From Massilia norwichensis (GTDB lineage Bacteria; Pseudomonadota; Gammaproteobacteria; Burkholderiales; Burkholderiaceae_D), in the NCBI RefSeq assembly GCF_024753245.1, contig NZ_JANUGX010000001.1:336841-400840 (forward strand): a DNA stretch of 64,000 nt, given 5' to 3'. Made by a program: the position numbers and the translations under genes. Below are positions 25,111-35,554 of the stretch, in pieces. A model generated the notes under the pieces. That model was not told where the DNA came from. It did no database searches and worked only from the letters and a program-made list of their open reading frames with translations. Within the stretch, counting starts at the first letter, position 1. Each line of letters starts with the position of its first letter.

Positions 25111-26300
25111 TGTTCGACCGGATCTACGAAAAGGACGTGGCGATCACCGGCATCGGCCAGTCGGAAGTCGGCCGCCCGTCGGCGAAATCGGCGATGCGCC
25201 TGACGCTCGACGCCTGCCTGGAAGCGATTGCCGACGCCGGCCTGACGCGCGACGAGATCGACGGCGTCGCCTGCTGGCCGGGCGACAACAACAACGGCGA
25301 CGCGTTTTCGCCGGTCGGACCGAATGCGCTGATCGGCACGCTGGGCTTGAAGGTCAACTGGTTCGGCGGCGGCTATGAAGGACCGGGGCCGCTGGCCGGC
25401 ATGATCAATGGCGCGATGGCGATCGCGGCCGGACTGTGCCGCCACGTGCTGGTATTTCGCACCATTACCGAAGCGACCCGGCGCCAGACCGACAAGGGCG
25501 CCAGCGCGCTGACCAACAAGACCGTCGGGCGCGACAGCAGCTTTTTCTGGCAGTGGTACACGCCGTTCAACGTGCTGTCCGGGATCAGCCTGATGGCGAT
25601 GTACGCGCAGCGCCATTTTCACGAATACGGCACCACGCCCGAGCAGCTGGCGCAGATCGCCCTCACCTGCCGCGCCAACGCGGCGCTGAACCCGAAGGCG
25701 ATCTACCGCACGCCGCTGAGCATGGACGACTACATGGCCTCGCGCATGATCTCGACGCCGCTGCGCATGCTCGACTGCGACGTCCATTGCGATGCCTCGA
25801 CCGCCATCATCCTGTCGCGCGCCGACGCGGCCAGGGATCTTCCGAATCCGCCGGTGCGTATCGAAGCGATCGGTTCCGCCCTGCGCCAGCCGTGGTCCTG
25901 GGACCAGATCGACCTGACCGCGATGGCCACCGTTGATGCCGCCGACATGATGTGGTCGCGTACCGACTTCAAGCCGGGCGATGTCGGCAATGCGCAGCTG
26001 TACGACGGCTTCTCGATCCTGACCATGATGTGGATGGAAGCGCTGCGCCTGTGCCCGCGCGGCGAAAGCGGCCGCTTCGTCGAAGGCGGACGCCGCATCG
26101 CCCTCGACGGCGCGCTGCCGGTGAATACGAATGGCGGGCAGCTGTCGGGCGGCCGCACCCACGGCCTCGGCTATGTGCACGAAGCCTGTACCCAGCTATG
26201 GAATCGCGGCGGCGCGCGCCAGGTGAGGCCGCACCAGGTCTCGGTGGTCGCTTCGGGCGGTGGCCCGCTGGCCGGCAGCCTGCTGCTGGTGCGCGACTAG
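25107..26300 (+). CDS. Thiolase-like protein, probable acyl-CoA retro-aldolase (Ltp2/SCP2-like)
   Basis: 397 residues, thiolase fold of the SCP2/lipid-transfer-protein group. The nucleophilic cysteine is absent: the loop reads FGGGYEGPGPLAGM around residues 86-99. The usual GHP motif is replaced by GGRTHGLGYVHEA (Tyr at 356), and a Tyr also stands in AQLYDGFS (299). Steroid-degrading Ltp2-type aldolases likewise lost the thiolase Cys and depend on active-site tyrosines and a DUF35 partner. That partner gene overlaps this one here. Proposed reaction: retro-aldol cleavage of a beta-hydroxyacyl-CoA giving a ketone or aldehyde plus a short acyl-CoA. The substrate is not known. Confidence 0.86.
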   Translation: MMFDRIYEKDVAITGIGQSEVGRPSAKSAMRLTLDACLEAIADAGLTRDEIDGVACWPGDNNNGDAFSPVGPNALIGTLGLKVNWFGGGYEGPGPLAGMINGAMAIAAGLCRHVLVFRTITEATRRQTDKGASALTNKTVGRDSSFFWQWYTPFNVLSGISLMAMYAQRHFHEYGTTPEQLAQIALTCRANAALNPKAIYRTPLSMDDYMASRMISTPLRMLDCDVHCDASTAIILSRADAARDLPNPPVRIEAIGSALRQPWSWDQIDLTAMATVDAADMMWSRTDFKPGDVGNAQLYDGFSILTMMWMEALRLCPRGESGRFVEGGRRIALDGALPVNTNGGQLSGGRTHGLGYVHEACTQLWNRGGARQVRPHQVSVVASGGGPLAGSLLLVRD

Positions 26301-26325
26301 GGCCTTCTTGTTCGCTGCGGCGCGC

Positions 26326-26354
26326 TTGCTCCGGAACGATTCTGATATTAGAAT
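26326..26354 (+). promoter_or_regulatory. Promoter of IclR gene
   Basis: TTGCTC (26326-26331), a 17-base gap and TAGAAT (26349-26354) form a sigma70-like promoter. The -10 box lies inside the palindrome at 26339-26354, so a bound repressor would block it. The ATG follows 21 bases later. Confidence 0.5.
26339..26354. promoter_or_regulatory. Putative IclR operator (ATTCT-N6-AGAAT), own promoter
   Basis: ATTCTGATATTAGAAT. It shares the extended form GATTCTG-N3-TTAGAATT with the site at 12874-12889. Placed over the -10 region of the IclR gene, it suggests autoregulation. Confidence 0.62.
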
Positions 26355-26374
26355 TGCATTTTCTGGAGCATTCC

Positions 26375-27163
26375 ATGCCTAGCGCTACCAGCAACGACGA
26401 ATTAACCGATTCCTCGACCGGCGTGACCGTCAAGCCGGTCGTGAATGCGGTCCGCATCCTGCGCTTCCTGACCGCCTCCGGTTCCCCGGAGCGTGCATCC
26501 GACATCGCGCGCGAATTGTCGATCAATCCCAGCACCTGCTTCAACACCTTGCGTACGCTGGTGGCCGAAGAGATGCTCGACTTCGACCCGCTGTCGAAAA
26601 CCTATACCACGGGGCTGGGCCTGGCCAAGCTGGTCGAGCATCTGGTCACGCAGGGCCAGCGCCTGGACGTCGTGCGCCCGCTGATGCAGGAATTCGCCGC
26701 CGCGCACCACGTCACAGTCACCTTGTGGCGGCGGATGGGCAATGACCGGATCGTTCTGGTCAGCTCGGAAACCAGTCCTGGCGACTTGCGCATCGACATG
26801 GCGATCGGCCAGCGCCTGCCGGTACTGATGGGCGCCAGCGGACGCCTGTTCGCCGCCAGGCTCGGCCTCGACGAGGAACGCCTGCGCGCCGTGTTCGACA
26901 AGGTGCGCTGGGCGCGCCCGCTGAGCTTCGAGGACTACCAGCGCCAGGTGCTCGATGCCGCCGCCAAGGGCTGGGCGATCGACGACGGCTATTTTTCGAC
27001 AGGTATCCTGGCGGTCGCGGCGCCCGTGGACGACCGCACCGGTGCGATTGCCTACGCGATGTCGGCGGTGACCTTCCGCGGCCAGTACGCCGACGCCGAA
27101 GTCGAGAAGCTCGGCCAGTCACTGAGCAAGGCGGCGGCGAAGGTCGGCAACATCCTGTTCTGA
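26375..27163 (+). CDS. IclR-family transcriptional regulator
   Basis: 262 residues. The winged helix-turn-helix is near 25-85 (VNAVRILRFLTASGSPERASDIARELSINPSTCFNTL, split here by its helices), followed by the effector domain with LPVLMGASGRLFAA and GYFSTGILAVAAPV. IclR proteins sense small organic acids and often control aromatic or acid degradation operons. The ATG at 26375 is preceded by CTGGAGCA. A palindrome over its promoter recurs in front of the DUF1302 operon 13.5 kb away, which is the best clue to its target. The gene lies alone between the aldolase gene and the ferredoxin operon. Confidence 0.88.
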   Translation: MPSATSNDELTDSSTGVTVKPVVNAVRILRFLTASGSPERASDIARELSINPSTCFNTLRTLVAEEMLDFDPLSKTYTTGLGLAKLVEHLVTQGQRLDVVRPLMQEFAAAHHVTVTLWRRMGNDRIVLVSSETSPGDLRIDMAIGQRLPVLMGASGRLFAARLGLDEERLRAVFDKVRWARPLSFEDYQRQVLDAAAKGWAIDDGYFSTGILAVAAPVDDRTGAIAYAMSAVTFRGQYADAEVEKLGQSLSKAAAKVGNILF

Positions 27164-27174
27164 TCGCACAAAAC

Positions 27175-27203
27175 GTGACAGTTTTTTGATTTGTGTGCAT
27201 AAT
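27175..27203 (+). promoter_or_regulatory. Island palindrome site J with overlapping promoter (ferredoxin operon)
   Basis: GTGACA-N13-TGTGCA (27175-27199) is a weak match to the consensus (8 of 12) but keeps the ACA-N13-TGT core and aligns with site I through TGACA-x-TTTTT and TTGTGT. GTGACA also serves as a -35 box with CATAAT (27198-27203) 17 bases on, a near-ideal -10. The start codon is at 27249. Confidence 0.6.
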
Positions 27204-27248
27204 CGTCTCACGGTCGACGCGGCCGGATAATTATTAAAGAGACGAATC

Positions 27249-27464
27249 ATGAGCGATCAAGTGCTTCACCGCGTAATCATCGAACGCAGCCGCTGCTGCG
27301 GTTACGGCCTCTGCGCCGCTATCTGCCCCGAGATCTACAAGCTCGATTCCGGCGGCATCGCCTACGTCGACAGCGATGTCGTCCCCGACGAACTGCTGGA
27401 GAGCGCGCGCGAAGGCGCGGCCGCCTGCCCGGCCGAAGCCATCGTCATCCAGGCGCCGGCCTGA
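27249..27464 (+). CDS. Small ferredoxin, [3Fe-4S]/atypical cluster, P450-type
   Basis: 71 residues. Cluster ligands are C16 (or C17), C22, C26-P and C60-P. In the normal four-cysteine motif C-x2-C-x2-C-x3-CP the second Cys is Tyr19 here (RCCGYGLCAAICP), the pattern of P450-associated ferredoxins holding a three-iron or atypical four-iron cluster. It takes electrons from a ferredoxin reductase (20286-21518) and passes them to P450s; service to the Rieske pair is possible. First in an operon with an SDR and the extradiol dioxygenase, under palindrome J. Confidence 0.9.
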   Translation: MSDQVLHRVIIERSRCCGYGLCAAICPEIYKLDSGGIAYVDSDVVPDELLESAREGAAACPAEAIVIQAPA

Positions 27465-27472
27465 GCCTCGCC

Positions 27473-28231
27473 ATGAACCGATTAGCTGGAAAGGTCGCCC
27501 TGATCACGGGCACCGGCGGCGGCCAGGGCCGCGTGGCCGCCCTGTATTTTGCGCGCGAAGGCGCGACCGTGGTCGGCTGCGACGTCGACCGTGCCGGGCA
27601 TGAGGAAACCGCGCGCCTGATGGCGGCCGAGGGCTACACATTGCACGGCAGCGCGCCGGTCGATCTCGGCGACCACGAGCAGGCCAGGCGCTGGGTCGAG
27701 GCCGCGGCCGAGGAATGCGGCCGCATCGACATCCTGTACAACAATGCCTCGGCGGCGAGGTTCGGGCCGGTCGGCGAGATGTCGGTGGAAGACTGGCACT
27801 ACACCATCCGCAATGAGCTCGACCTCATCTTCTTTACCACCCGCATCGCGTGGAAACACCTGGCGGCGCAGGGGGGCGTGGTGATCAACATCGCCTCGAC
27901 CGCGGCCTGGGGCGGCTCCCGCGCGGCCGGCATCAGCGCCCACAGCGCGGCCAAGGGCGCGGTCGTGTCCTTCACGCGGCAGCTGGCGGTGGAAGGCGCG
28001 CCGCTGGGCATCCGCGCCGTCAGCATCAGCCCGGGCTTCGTGCGCACGCCCGGCACCGCGGCCTTCGTCGACAACCCGGCCACGCGCCGCATCATCCTCG
28101 ACGGCGTGCTGCAGGACCGCCCCGGCGAGCCGGAGGAAGTCGTCTCGCTCGCGCTCTACGTGGCATCGGACGAAGCGCGCTTCATGACCGGCTCCGACCT
28201 GGTCGTCGACGGCGGTCTGCTGGCCATCTAG
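27473..28231 (+). CDS. SDR with His in place of the catalytic Tyr
   Basis: 252 residues. The cofactor loop reads [15 protein letters not shown] and catalytic Ser NIASTAAW are present. The Tyr-x3-Lys motif reads HSAAK: His for Tyr with Lys kept. Such H-x3-K versions occur in some SDR groups and may still be active. It ends with the standard DGGLLAI. It lies 8 bases after the ferredoxin gene and 38 bases before the dioxygenase gene. A role in making the catechol substrate (diol dehydrogenation) is a reasonable guess. Confidence 0.85.
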   Translation: MNRLAGKVALITGTGGGQGRVAALYFAREGATVVGCDVDRAGHEETARLMAAEGYTLHGSAPVDLGDHEQARRWVEAAAEECGRIDILYNNASAARFGPVGEMSVEDWHYTIRNELDLIFFTTRIAWKHLAAQGGVVINIASTAAWGGSRAAGISAHSAAKGAVVSFTRQLAVEGAPLGIRAVSISPGFVRTPGTAAFVDNPATRRIILDGVLQDRPGEPEEVVSLALYVASDEARFMTGSDLVVDGGLLAI

Positions 28232-28269
28232 CGCTCACGCACTGCACATAAAACCAAAGGAGGAGACAA

Positions 28270-29211
28270 GTGGACATCATCGGCATCGGCTACCTCGGCT
28301 TCGAGACTGCCAACCTGGACGCCTGGCGCGAATACGGCCCCCAGGTGATGGGTTTCCAGACGGGCCCTGCCCCGGAAGGCGATCAGGACTCGCTGTACTT
28401 CAGGATGGACGACCGGCGCCACCGGATCGCCTTCCACCCAGGGAAGATCGATCGGCTGGCCTACATCGGCTGGGAAGCAAAAGGGAAACTCGAATTCCAG
28501 GCGGCGGTCGAACGCTTTCGCGAGCATGGGGTCGAGCTCATCGTCGCCGACGAAGCTCTGCGGGAGCGCCGCGGCGTCAAGGAGTTGGTGCGCTTCCGTG
28601 ACCCCGTCGGCTACCAGCACGAGCTGTTCTATGCACAGAAATGGATGCCGCGTTCCTTCCAGCCGGGGCGCCCGCACGGCGGCTTCACCTGCGGCGAGCG
28701 CGGCGTCGGCCACGTGGTTTTGATCACCCCGGAGTTCGGACCCGAGCTCGAACACTTCCTGACCGTCGTCATGGGCATGCGCTACTACGGCGCCGGCGCC
28801 GGCAAGGGCAAGACGGGCTTCTTCCGCGCCAGCCTCAACAACCATACCAGCCACGACATCGCCTACGGCTTCGGCCCGGGCAAGGCCGGCGTGCAACATG
28901 TCGGCATCACCGTCAACTCGGTGCGCGACGTCGGCGAGACCTACGACCTGGTTCGCAAGAAGGGCTTGCAGATGATGATGACCCTGGGCCAGCATACCCA
29001 GGACCCACACATGTCCTTCTACCACTTCACGCCGTCCGGCTTCGCCATCGAGTGCATCGCCGAGCTCGAGCCGTGGCACGACGATGGTTTCGAACTCAAT
29101 CCGGAGAAGCTGTCGACCTGGGGCCACGAACTGGTCGGCCCGATCTTGGGACCGAGCGTGCGCACGCCCCAGGAGGTGTTCGATCCGGAAGTGGTGGCGG
29201 AAAAATATTGA
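28270..29211 (+). CDS. Type I extradiol ring-cleavage dioxygenase (VOC, BphC-like)
   Basis: 313 residues. The gene starts at GTG 28270 after a strong GGAGGAGACA ribosome site. It has the two-domain VOC layout with all expected residues: iron ligands H148 (GVGHVV), H210 (VQHVG) and E261 (FAIEC), and second-sphere His195, His242 and Tyr251, nearly the same numbering as classical BphC. It should cleave a catechol next to the hydroxyls (meta cleavage) using Fe2+ and O2. This is the clearest sign that the island's substrate passes through an aromatic catechol, as in biphenyl, steroid or diterpenoid pathways. The 3' end faces etfA across a hairpin. Confidence 0.93.
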   Translation: MDIIGIGYLGFETANLDAWREYGPQVMGFQTGPAPEGDQDSLYFRMDDRRHRIAFHPGKIDRLAYIGWEAKGKLEFQAAVERFREHGVELIVADEALRERRGVKELVRFRDPVGYQHELFYAQKWMPRSFQPGRPHGGFTCGERGVGHVVLITPEFGPELEHFLTVVMGMRYYGAGAGKGKTGFFRASLNNHTSHDIAYGFGPGKAGVQHVGITVNSVRDVGETYDLVRKKGLQMMMTLGQHTQDPHMSFYHFTPSGFAIECIAELEPWHDDGFELNPEKLSTWGHELVGPILGPSVRTPQEVFDPEVVAEKY

Positions 29212-29223
29212 GGTCGATATGAA

Positions 29224-29251
29224 CGCCGTTCCCGCCCCGGCGGGAACGGCG
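29224..29251. terminator. Bidirectional hairpin between dioxygenase and etfA
   Basis: A perfect 13-base stem (CGCCGTTCCCGCC and its complement) with a two-base loop, in the 50-base gap between convergent genes. There is no T-run on either side, so it is not a textbook intrinsic terminator, but its placement fits transcript ends for both directions. Confidence 0.55.
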
Positions 29252-29261
29252 GTGTCACTGC

Positions 29262-30194
<933 letters not shown>

Positions 30195-30213
30195 GATGTT
30201 CTCTTATCCTTGG

Positions 30214-30963
30214 TTAGATGACTTTGGCTTCGGTGCGCAGTTTCTGCACCAGGGTCGCCACGTCCGGCACTTTGATGCCGGCCGAACGCTTGGCCGGCTC
30301 CGACACTTTCAGCGTCTTCAGGCGCGGGGTCACGTCGACGCCCAGGTCTTCCGGCTTGATGGTCTCGAGCGGCTTCTTCTTGGCCTTCATGATGTTCGGC
30401 AGCGTCACGTAGCGCGGCTCGTTCAGGCGCAGGTCGGTGGTGACGATGGCCGGCAGGGTCAGGGCCACGGTTTCCAGGCCGCCGTCCACTTCGCGGGTCA
30501 CGGTCACTTTACCGTCTTCCAGCACGACTTTCGAAGCGAAGGTCGCTTGGGGCCAGCCCAGCAGCGCCGCCAGCATCTGGCCGGTCTGGTTCGAATCGTC
30601 GTCGATCGCCTGCTTGCCCAGGATGATCAGCTGCGGCTGCTCCTTGTCGGCCAGGGCTTTGAGCACCTTGGCCACGCCCAGCGGCTCGATCTCGGCGCCG
30701 GTCTCGACCAGGATGCCGCGGTCGGCGCCGATGGCCATGCCGGTACGCAGGGTTTCCTGGGCCTGGGTCACGCCGCAGGTCACGGCCACGATCTCGGTGA
30801 CCTTGCCGGCTTCCTTCAGGCGGGTCGCCTCTTCCAGCGCGATCTCGTCGAACGGGTTCATCGACATTTTGACGTTGGCGACATCGACGCCGCTGCCGTC
30901 GGACTTGACGCGGACCTTGACGTTGTAGTCGACCACGCGTTTGACTGGTACCAGTATTTTCAT
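30214..30963 (-). CDS. etfB: Electron transfer flavoprotein, beta subunit
   Basis: 249 residues beginning [19 protein letters not shown], the typical ETF-beta start; ATG 30963 is preferred to an earlier in-frame ATG at 30978, which lies within the previous gene's end. The AMP-binding/ETF-beta signature appears as [19 protein letters not shown] and [18 protein letters not shown]. It pairs with EtfA to carry electrons from acyl-CoA dehydrogenases. The gene lies 11 bases after the oxidoreductase gene, so it probably shares that promoter and palindrome E. Confidence 0.95.
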   Translation of the reverse strand: MKILVPVKRVVDYNVKVRVKSDGSGVDVANVKMSMNPFDEIALEEATRLKEAGKVTEIVAVTCGVTQAQETLRTGMAIGADRGILVETGAEIEPLGVAKVLKALADKEQPQLIILGKQAIDDDSNQTGQMLAALLGWPQATFASKVVLEDGKVTVTREVDGGLETVALTLPAIVTTDLRLNEPRYVTLPNIMKAKKKPLETIKPEDLGVDVTPRLKTLKVSEPAKRSAGIKVPDVATLVQKLRTEAKVI

Positions 30964-30974
30964 GCCTATCTCCT

Positions 30975-33900
30975 TCAAGTCTTGTTTTGGTGGGCCGAAG
31001 CGCCATAGAGCGCCATGAGCCGGGCGCGCCGTTCGGCCGCCGCGTCCATGGCTTTTTCCTTCACGTGGCCGTAGCCGCGTATTTTTTCGGGCAGCCGTCC
31101 CAGCTCGAGCGCGGTATCCAGGTGTTCAGGGGCCAGGGTCTCGCAGAACAGGCGCACGAGGGCGAAGTAGTCTTCGACCAGTGCGCGCTCGCGGCGCCGC
31201 TCGGCGGTCTTGCCGAAGGGGTCGAGCAGCGTGCCGCGCAAACCCTTGAAGCGGGCCAGGACGGAGAATGCCTGCATCATCCATGGGCCGTAGCTTCGCT
31301 TAACGAGCCTGCCGGCGGCGTCGCGCGCGGCGGTCATGGGCGGCGCCAGGTGGAAATGGAGCTGGTAATCCTTGCCCGGCTCACCCTCGAACTGGCTGCG
31401 CAGCTCGGCCAGGAACTCGGGCGCGCTATGCAGGCGCGCCACCTCGTATTCGTCCTTGTAAGCCATCAGCTTGGCGAGGTTGCGCGCCACCGCCTCGGTC
31501 AGCGCCAGCCTCCCGCCGGGGTCGACCCCGGCCTCCACCTTGCGCAGGCGCTCCACCGACTCACGGTAGCGCCGGGCATATGCCGGATTCTGGTAGGCCG
31601 TCAGCAGCGCCACCTGCTGGGCGATCAGGCGATCGAGGGTCACGGGGAGCGGAAGCGGCCTGGCCTGCGCGGCCGGGGTCGCGGGTGCCGCCGTGGCGGG
31701 TGCGCCGAGCGCAGCCGGATCGTGCGCCGCCAGCCGGCCAGCCTCGAAAGCCTGCTGGTTCTTCTCGACCGCGACACCGTTCAATTCGATTGCGCGCAGC
31801 AGCGCGGCGCGTCCCAGCGGCACCCAGCCCTTTTGCCAGGCGTAGCCGAGCAGCAGCGGGTTGGCGTAGATCGTGTCGCCAAACAGGCGCAGCGCCAGCG
31901 CATTCGCGTCCACGAACTCGCAGGTCTCGCCGATGGCGGTGCGCAGGTCGTCCTCGGCCGCGGCGCCCGGGAACTTCCAGTCGGGATTCGACAGGAAGGC
32001 CGCCGCCGGCACCGACGCGCTGTTGACGATGGCCCGCGTCCGGCCGCGCCGCACCCGCGACAAGGCGTCGGCGGAAGCCGCCACCATCGCATCGCAGCCG
32101 ATCAGCAGGGCCGCCTCACCCGTCGGCACCCGGGTCGCGTGGATGCTGTCCGGATGCGCCGCGATCTGCACGTGGCTGAGCACCGCGCCGCCCTTTTGCG
32201 CGAGGCCGGTGATGTCGAGCACCTTGACGCCCTTGTTTTCCAGGTGGGCCGCCATGCCGAGCAGCGCGCCGATGGTCACCACGCCGGTGCCGCCCACGCC
32301 CGGCACGACGATGCCGCAGACACCCTCGAGCGTGGCTTGCACCGGTTCCGGAACGACGGGAGCTTCGGCGGCGGCCGCCGCCACGGCACGGGGCCGGCGC
32401 AGCTGGGCGCCTTCGGCGGTGACGAAACTCGGGCAGAATCCGTTCACGCAAGAGAAATCCTTGTTGCAGGAACTCTGGTTGATTCTGCGCTTGGTGCCGT
32501 ACGGGGTCTCGAGCGGTTCGACCGACAGGCAGTTCGACGCCACCGAGCAGTCGCCGCAGCCCTCGCAGACCGCCGGGTTGATGAAGGCGCGCCGCGCCGG
32601 GTCCGGATAGTCGCCGCGCTTGCGCCGGCGACGCTTCTCGGTGGCGCAGGTCTGGTCGTAGATCATGACCGATACCCCGGCGACTTCCCTGAGCTCCAGC
32701 TGCAGGGCGTCGAACTGGTCGCGGTGATGCACCGTCACAGCATCCGGCAGGCCGGCGCGCGCGGCATATTTTTCCGGCTCGTCGCTCACCACCAGCACCC
32801 GCACCGCGCCTTCGCTCACGACCTGCTGGGCGATCTGCGCTACGGTCAGGGTGCCGTCCACCGGCTGGCCGCCGGTCATCGCGACCGCGTCGTTGTAGAG
32901 GATCTTGTAGGTGAGCGTGGCCTTGGCCGCGATCGCGGCCCGGATCGCCAGCAGGCCGGAATGGAAGTAGGTCCCGTCGCCGAGGTTCACGAACACGTGC
33001 TTGTCGCGCGTGTAATGCATCTGGCCGAGCCAGCTCACGCCCTCGCCGCCCATCTGGGCCACGGTCTCGGTGCGGCGGTCCATCCACAAGGCCATGTAGT
33101 GGCAGCCGATGCCCGCCAGCGCGCGCGAGCCCTCCGGCACCCTGGTCGAGGTATTGTGCGGGCAGCCCGAGCAGAACCACGGCTTGCGCTCCGCCGTCAC
33201 GCGCGGCCGCGCCGCCTCGCGCTCCTTGGCCTCGATCACGGCGATGCGGGCGTCGATCGCGGCTCGCAGATGCCGCGGCAGGCCGGCCTGGCCCAGGCGG
33301 CGCGCGACCGCCTTGGCAATCAGCGCCGGCGACAGCTCGTAGCGCGCCGGCAGCAGCCACTCGCCGCGCGGCGAGGCCCATTCCCCACCCTCCATGCCGC
33401 GTTCGTCGAATTTTCCGTACACGCGCGGCCGTTGCTCGTTCGGCCAGTTGTACAGCTGCTCCTTGATCGCATATTCGAGCACCTGGCGCTTTTCCTCGAC
33501 CACCAGGATCTCCTCGAGCCCGGCTGCGAATTCGCGCACGTCGTCCGCGTGCAGCGGCCAGACGCAGCCGACCTTCAGGATGCGGATGCCGATGGCGCGG
33601 CAGGCCGCGTCGTCCAGGCCGAGGTCGGCCAGGGCCTGGCGCAGGTCGAGGTAGGCCTTGCCGGCGGCGACGATGCCGAAGCGCGCATCCGGCGCGTCCA
33701 GCACCACCTGGTTCAGCTTGTTGGCGCGGACGTAGTCGAGCGCGGCATACCACTTGCTCTCGACCAGGCGCGCCTCCTGCTCCAGCGGGCCGTCGGGCCA
33801 GCGGATGCCCAGCCCACCCTCCGGCAGGGGCGTATCCGGCGCCACGATGCGCAGGCGCTGCGGATCCATCTCGACCGAGGCCGAGGATTCCACCACGTCG

Positions 33901-34538
33901 GTCACGCATTTCATCGCCACCCACAGCCCGGCATGGCGGCTCATCGCCCAGCCGTGCAGGCCGTAGTCGTGGAATTCCTGCACGCTGGATGGGTACAGTA
34001 CCGGAATGCCGCAGGCCACCAGCAGGTGTTCCGACTGGTGCGCCACAGTGGACGACTTGGCGGCATGGTCGTCGCCGACCAGCATCAGCACGCCGCCCTT
34101 GGACGAGGTCCCCGCGGCATTGGCGTGCTTGAGGACGTCCGCCGAGCGGTCGACGCCCGGTCCCTTGCCGTACCACATGCCGAACACGCCGTCGCGTGTG
34201 GCGCTGTCGTACAGGTTCACCTGCTGCGTGCCCCACACCGCGGTGGCCGCCAGGTCTTCGTTCAGGCCGGGCTGGAACACCACGTCGTGGCTGTCGAGGT
34301 GCTTTTTTGCCTTCCACAGCGCCAGATCCAGGCCGCCCAGCGGCGAGCCACGGTAGCCCGACACGTAGCCGCCCGTGTTCAGGCCGGCATCGAGGTCCCG
34401 CTGTTTCTGCAGCATCGGCAGGCGCGCCAGCATCTGCACGCCGCTCAGGTAGATGCGTCCCTGGTCGACCGTGTATTTGTCGTCGAGCGCGACGGCGCGC
34501 AGTTCTACTGCGGCGGCAGGCGTTAGCGGCGAGTTCAT
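30975..34538 (-). CDS. Fused indolepyruvate-type 2-oxoacid:ferredoxin oxidoreductase
   Basis: 1187 residues in one chain. An N-terminal pyrimidine-binding/transketolase-like region (to about 430) is followed by a TPP domain with [17 protein letters not shown] and [11 protein letters not shown], an iron-sulfur segment (VCEGCGDC and [10 protein letters not shown]), a gamma-type oxidoreductase domain ([18 protein letters not shown]) and a C-terminal helical domain (DUF6537-like). Single-chain members occur in proteobacteria and convert aryl-pyruvates or other 2-oxoacids to acyl-CoA, CO2 and reduced ferredoxin. The ATG at 34538 has GGAGAC upstream. A perfect palindrome (site E) in its promoter ties it to the island, so the natural substrate may be a pathway oxo-acid rather than indolepyruvate. 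Confidence 0.92.
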   Translation of the reverse strand: MNSPLTPAAAVELRAVALDDKYTVDQGRIYLSGVQMLARLPMLQKQRDLDAGLNTGGYVSGYRGSPLGGLDLALWKAKKHLDSHDVVFQPGLNEDLAATAVWGTQQVNLYDSATRDGVFGMWYGKGPGVDRSADVLKHANAAGTSSKGGVLMLVGDDHAAKSSTVAHQSEHLLVACGIPVLYPSSVQEFHDYGLHGWAMSRHAGLWVAMKCVTDVVESSASVEMDPQRLRIVAPDTPLPEGGLGIRWPDGPLEQEARLVESKWYAALDYVRANKLNQVVLDAPDARFGIVAAGKAYLDLRQALADLGLDDAACRAIGIRILKVGCVWPLHADDVREFAAGLEEILVVEEKRQVLEYAIKEQLYNWPNEQRPRVYGKFDERGMEGGEWASPRGEWLLPARYELSPALIAKAVARRLGQAGLPRHLRAAIDARIAVIEAKEREAARPRVTAERKPWFCSGCPHNTSTRVPEGSRALAGIGCHYMALWMDRRTETVAQMGGEGVSWLGQMHYTRDKHVFVNLGDGTYFHSGLLAIRAAIAAKATLTYKILYNDAVAMTGGQPVDGTLTVAQIAQQVVSEGAVRVLVVSDEPEKYAARAGLPDAVTVHHRDQFDALQLELREVAGVSVMIYDQTCATEKRRRRKRGDYPDPARRAFINPAVCEGCGDCSVASNCLSVEPLETPYGTKRRINQSSCNKDFSCVNGFCPSFVTAEGAQLRRPRAVAAAAAEAPVVPEPVQATLEGVCGIVVPGVGGTGVVTIGALLGMAAHLENKGVKVLDITGLAQKGGAVLSHVQIAAHPDSIHATRVPTGEAALLIGCDAMVAASADALSRVRRGRTRAIVNSASVPAAAFLSNPDWKFPGAAAEDDLRTAIGETCEFVDANALALRLFGDTIYANPLLLGYAWQKGWVPLGRAALLRAIELNGVAVEKNQQAFEAGRLAAHDPAALGAPATAAPATPAAQARPLPLPVTLDRLIAQQVALLTAYQNPAYARRYRESVERLRKVEAGVDPGGRLALTEAVARNLAKLMAYKDEYEVARLHSAPEFLAELRSQFEGEPGKDYQLHFHLAPPMTAARDAAGRLVKRSYGPWMMQAFSVLARFKGLRGTLLDPFGKTAERRRERALVEDYFALVRLFCETLAPEHLDTALELGRLPEKIRGYGHVKEKAMDAAAERRARLMALYGASAHQNKT

Positions 34539-34563
34539 GCAATGTCTCCGTCAAGAATTTTTA

Positions 34564-34588
34564 TGAACAGAGTCTACAAAAATGTTCA
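34564..34588. promoter_or_regulatory. Island palindrome site E (perfect TGAACA-N13-TGTTCA)
   Basis: 12 of 12 arm positions. It lies in the divergent gap, 26 bases from the oxidoreductase start and 47 bases from the LysR start. On the minus strand TGAACA is followed after 17 bases by CATAAA, so the site overlaps a plausible promoter of the oxidoreductase-ETF operon. Confidence 0.75.
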
Positions 34589-34634
34589 ACTATCGTAAAA
34601 TCAAAAATCATGAGCCCAGGTATCAGAAAAACGC

Positions 34635-35546
34635 ATGCCCAGCACCGATAACGTCAGCCTGCGCCAGTTGCGCTACTTCGTCGCCGCCGCTGAGACCGGC
34701 CGTTTTTCGATGGCCGCCACGCGCGCCCACGTATCGCAGTCGGCGATCACCAACGCGGTGCTGCTGCTGGAGCAGGAACTGGGCCTGCGGCTGTTCGACC
34801 GCAAGCCCCACGGGGTCGCCCTGACCGCCGACGGCCAGCGTTTCTACCACCGGACCCGCGGCATCCTCGACTCGCTGGCCGACTGCCTGCGCGAACAGCA
34901 TCTGCCGGCCCTGCAGTTGGCGGGCCCGCTGCGGGTGGGCGCTTCCTACACCCTGCTCGGCTATTTCCTGCCGCCGCTGCTGGCGCGCTTCCGCGACCAG
35001 TATCCCGGTGTCGACATCGACCTGGCCGACATGCACCGCCAAGCCATCGAAGACGAAGTCGGGTCCGGGCGCCTGGACATGGGCGTGGTGATCCTGTCCA
35101 ACCTTCCGGAGCGCGAACACTTTGGCCACCATGTGCTGGTGCGTTCGCGCCGCCAGCTGTGGATGGCCGCCGACCATCCCCTGCTCGGAAAGGACAATGC
35201 CGCCCTGTCCGACATCGCGGCCTACCCGTATATCCAGGTGACGGTGGACGAAAGCGAGGAGTCGACCCGGCGCTACTGGGAAGCGCGCGGCGTGCAGCCC
35301 CACATCGCCTTCCGCACCAGCTCGATGGAAGCGCTGCGCGGCCTGATCGCCCATGGCTTCGGGGTCAGCATCCTGTCGGACATGGTGTACCGCCACTGGT
35401 CGCTCGAGGGCAAGAAGATCGAGGCGCGCCCGATCCTGGACCTCGTGCCGGACATGGAGGTCGGGCTGATCTGGCACCGCGACCGCCCGCAGGGACAGCC
35501 GGCCGAAGCCTTCCGCCAGTTCCTGATACGGACCAGCGGAGGCTGA
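34635..35546 (+). CDS. LysR-type transcriptional regulator
   Basis: 303 residues. Helix-turn-helix near 8-65 (LRQLRYFVAAAETGRFSMAA and HVSQSAITNAVLLLEQELG), then the periplasmic-binding-protein-like effector domain starting near LRVGASYTLLGYFLPP. LysR proteins usually control the gene divergent from them, here the oxidoreductase-ETF operon, with an organic acid as co-inducer. The gene also faces the acyl-CoA dehydrogenase operon tail to tail, with 8 bases between the stops. Palindrome E in the shared gap suggests additional TetR control. Confidence 0.92.
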   Translation: MPSTDNVSLRQLRYFVAAAETGRFSMAATRAHVSQSAITNAVLLLEQELGLRLFDRKPHGVALTADGQRFYHRTRGILDSLADCLREQHLPALQLAGPLRVGASYTLLGYFLPPLLARFRDQYPGVDIDLADMHRQAIEDEVGSGRLDMGVVILSNLPEREHFGHHVLVRSRRQLWMAADHPLLGKDNAALSDIAAYPYIQVTVDESEESTRRYWEARGVQPHIAFRTSSMEALRGLIAHGFGVSILSDMVYRHWSLEGKKIEARPILDLVPDMEVGLIWHRDRPQGQPAEAFRQFLIRTSGG

Positions 35547-35554
35547 GCCAGGCG

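Noticed and set aside
30987..34526. A 1179-residue plus-strand frame opposite the ketoacid:ferredoxin oxidoreductase
   Set aside because: It is antisense to a gene with intact TPP and Fe-S motifs, is His/Arg/Gly-rich, and has no recognisable domain or start signals.
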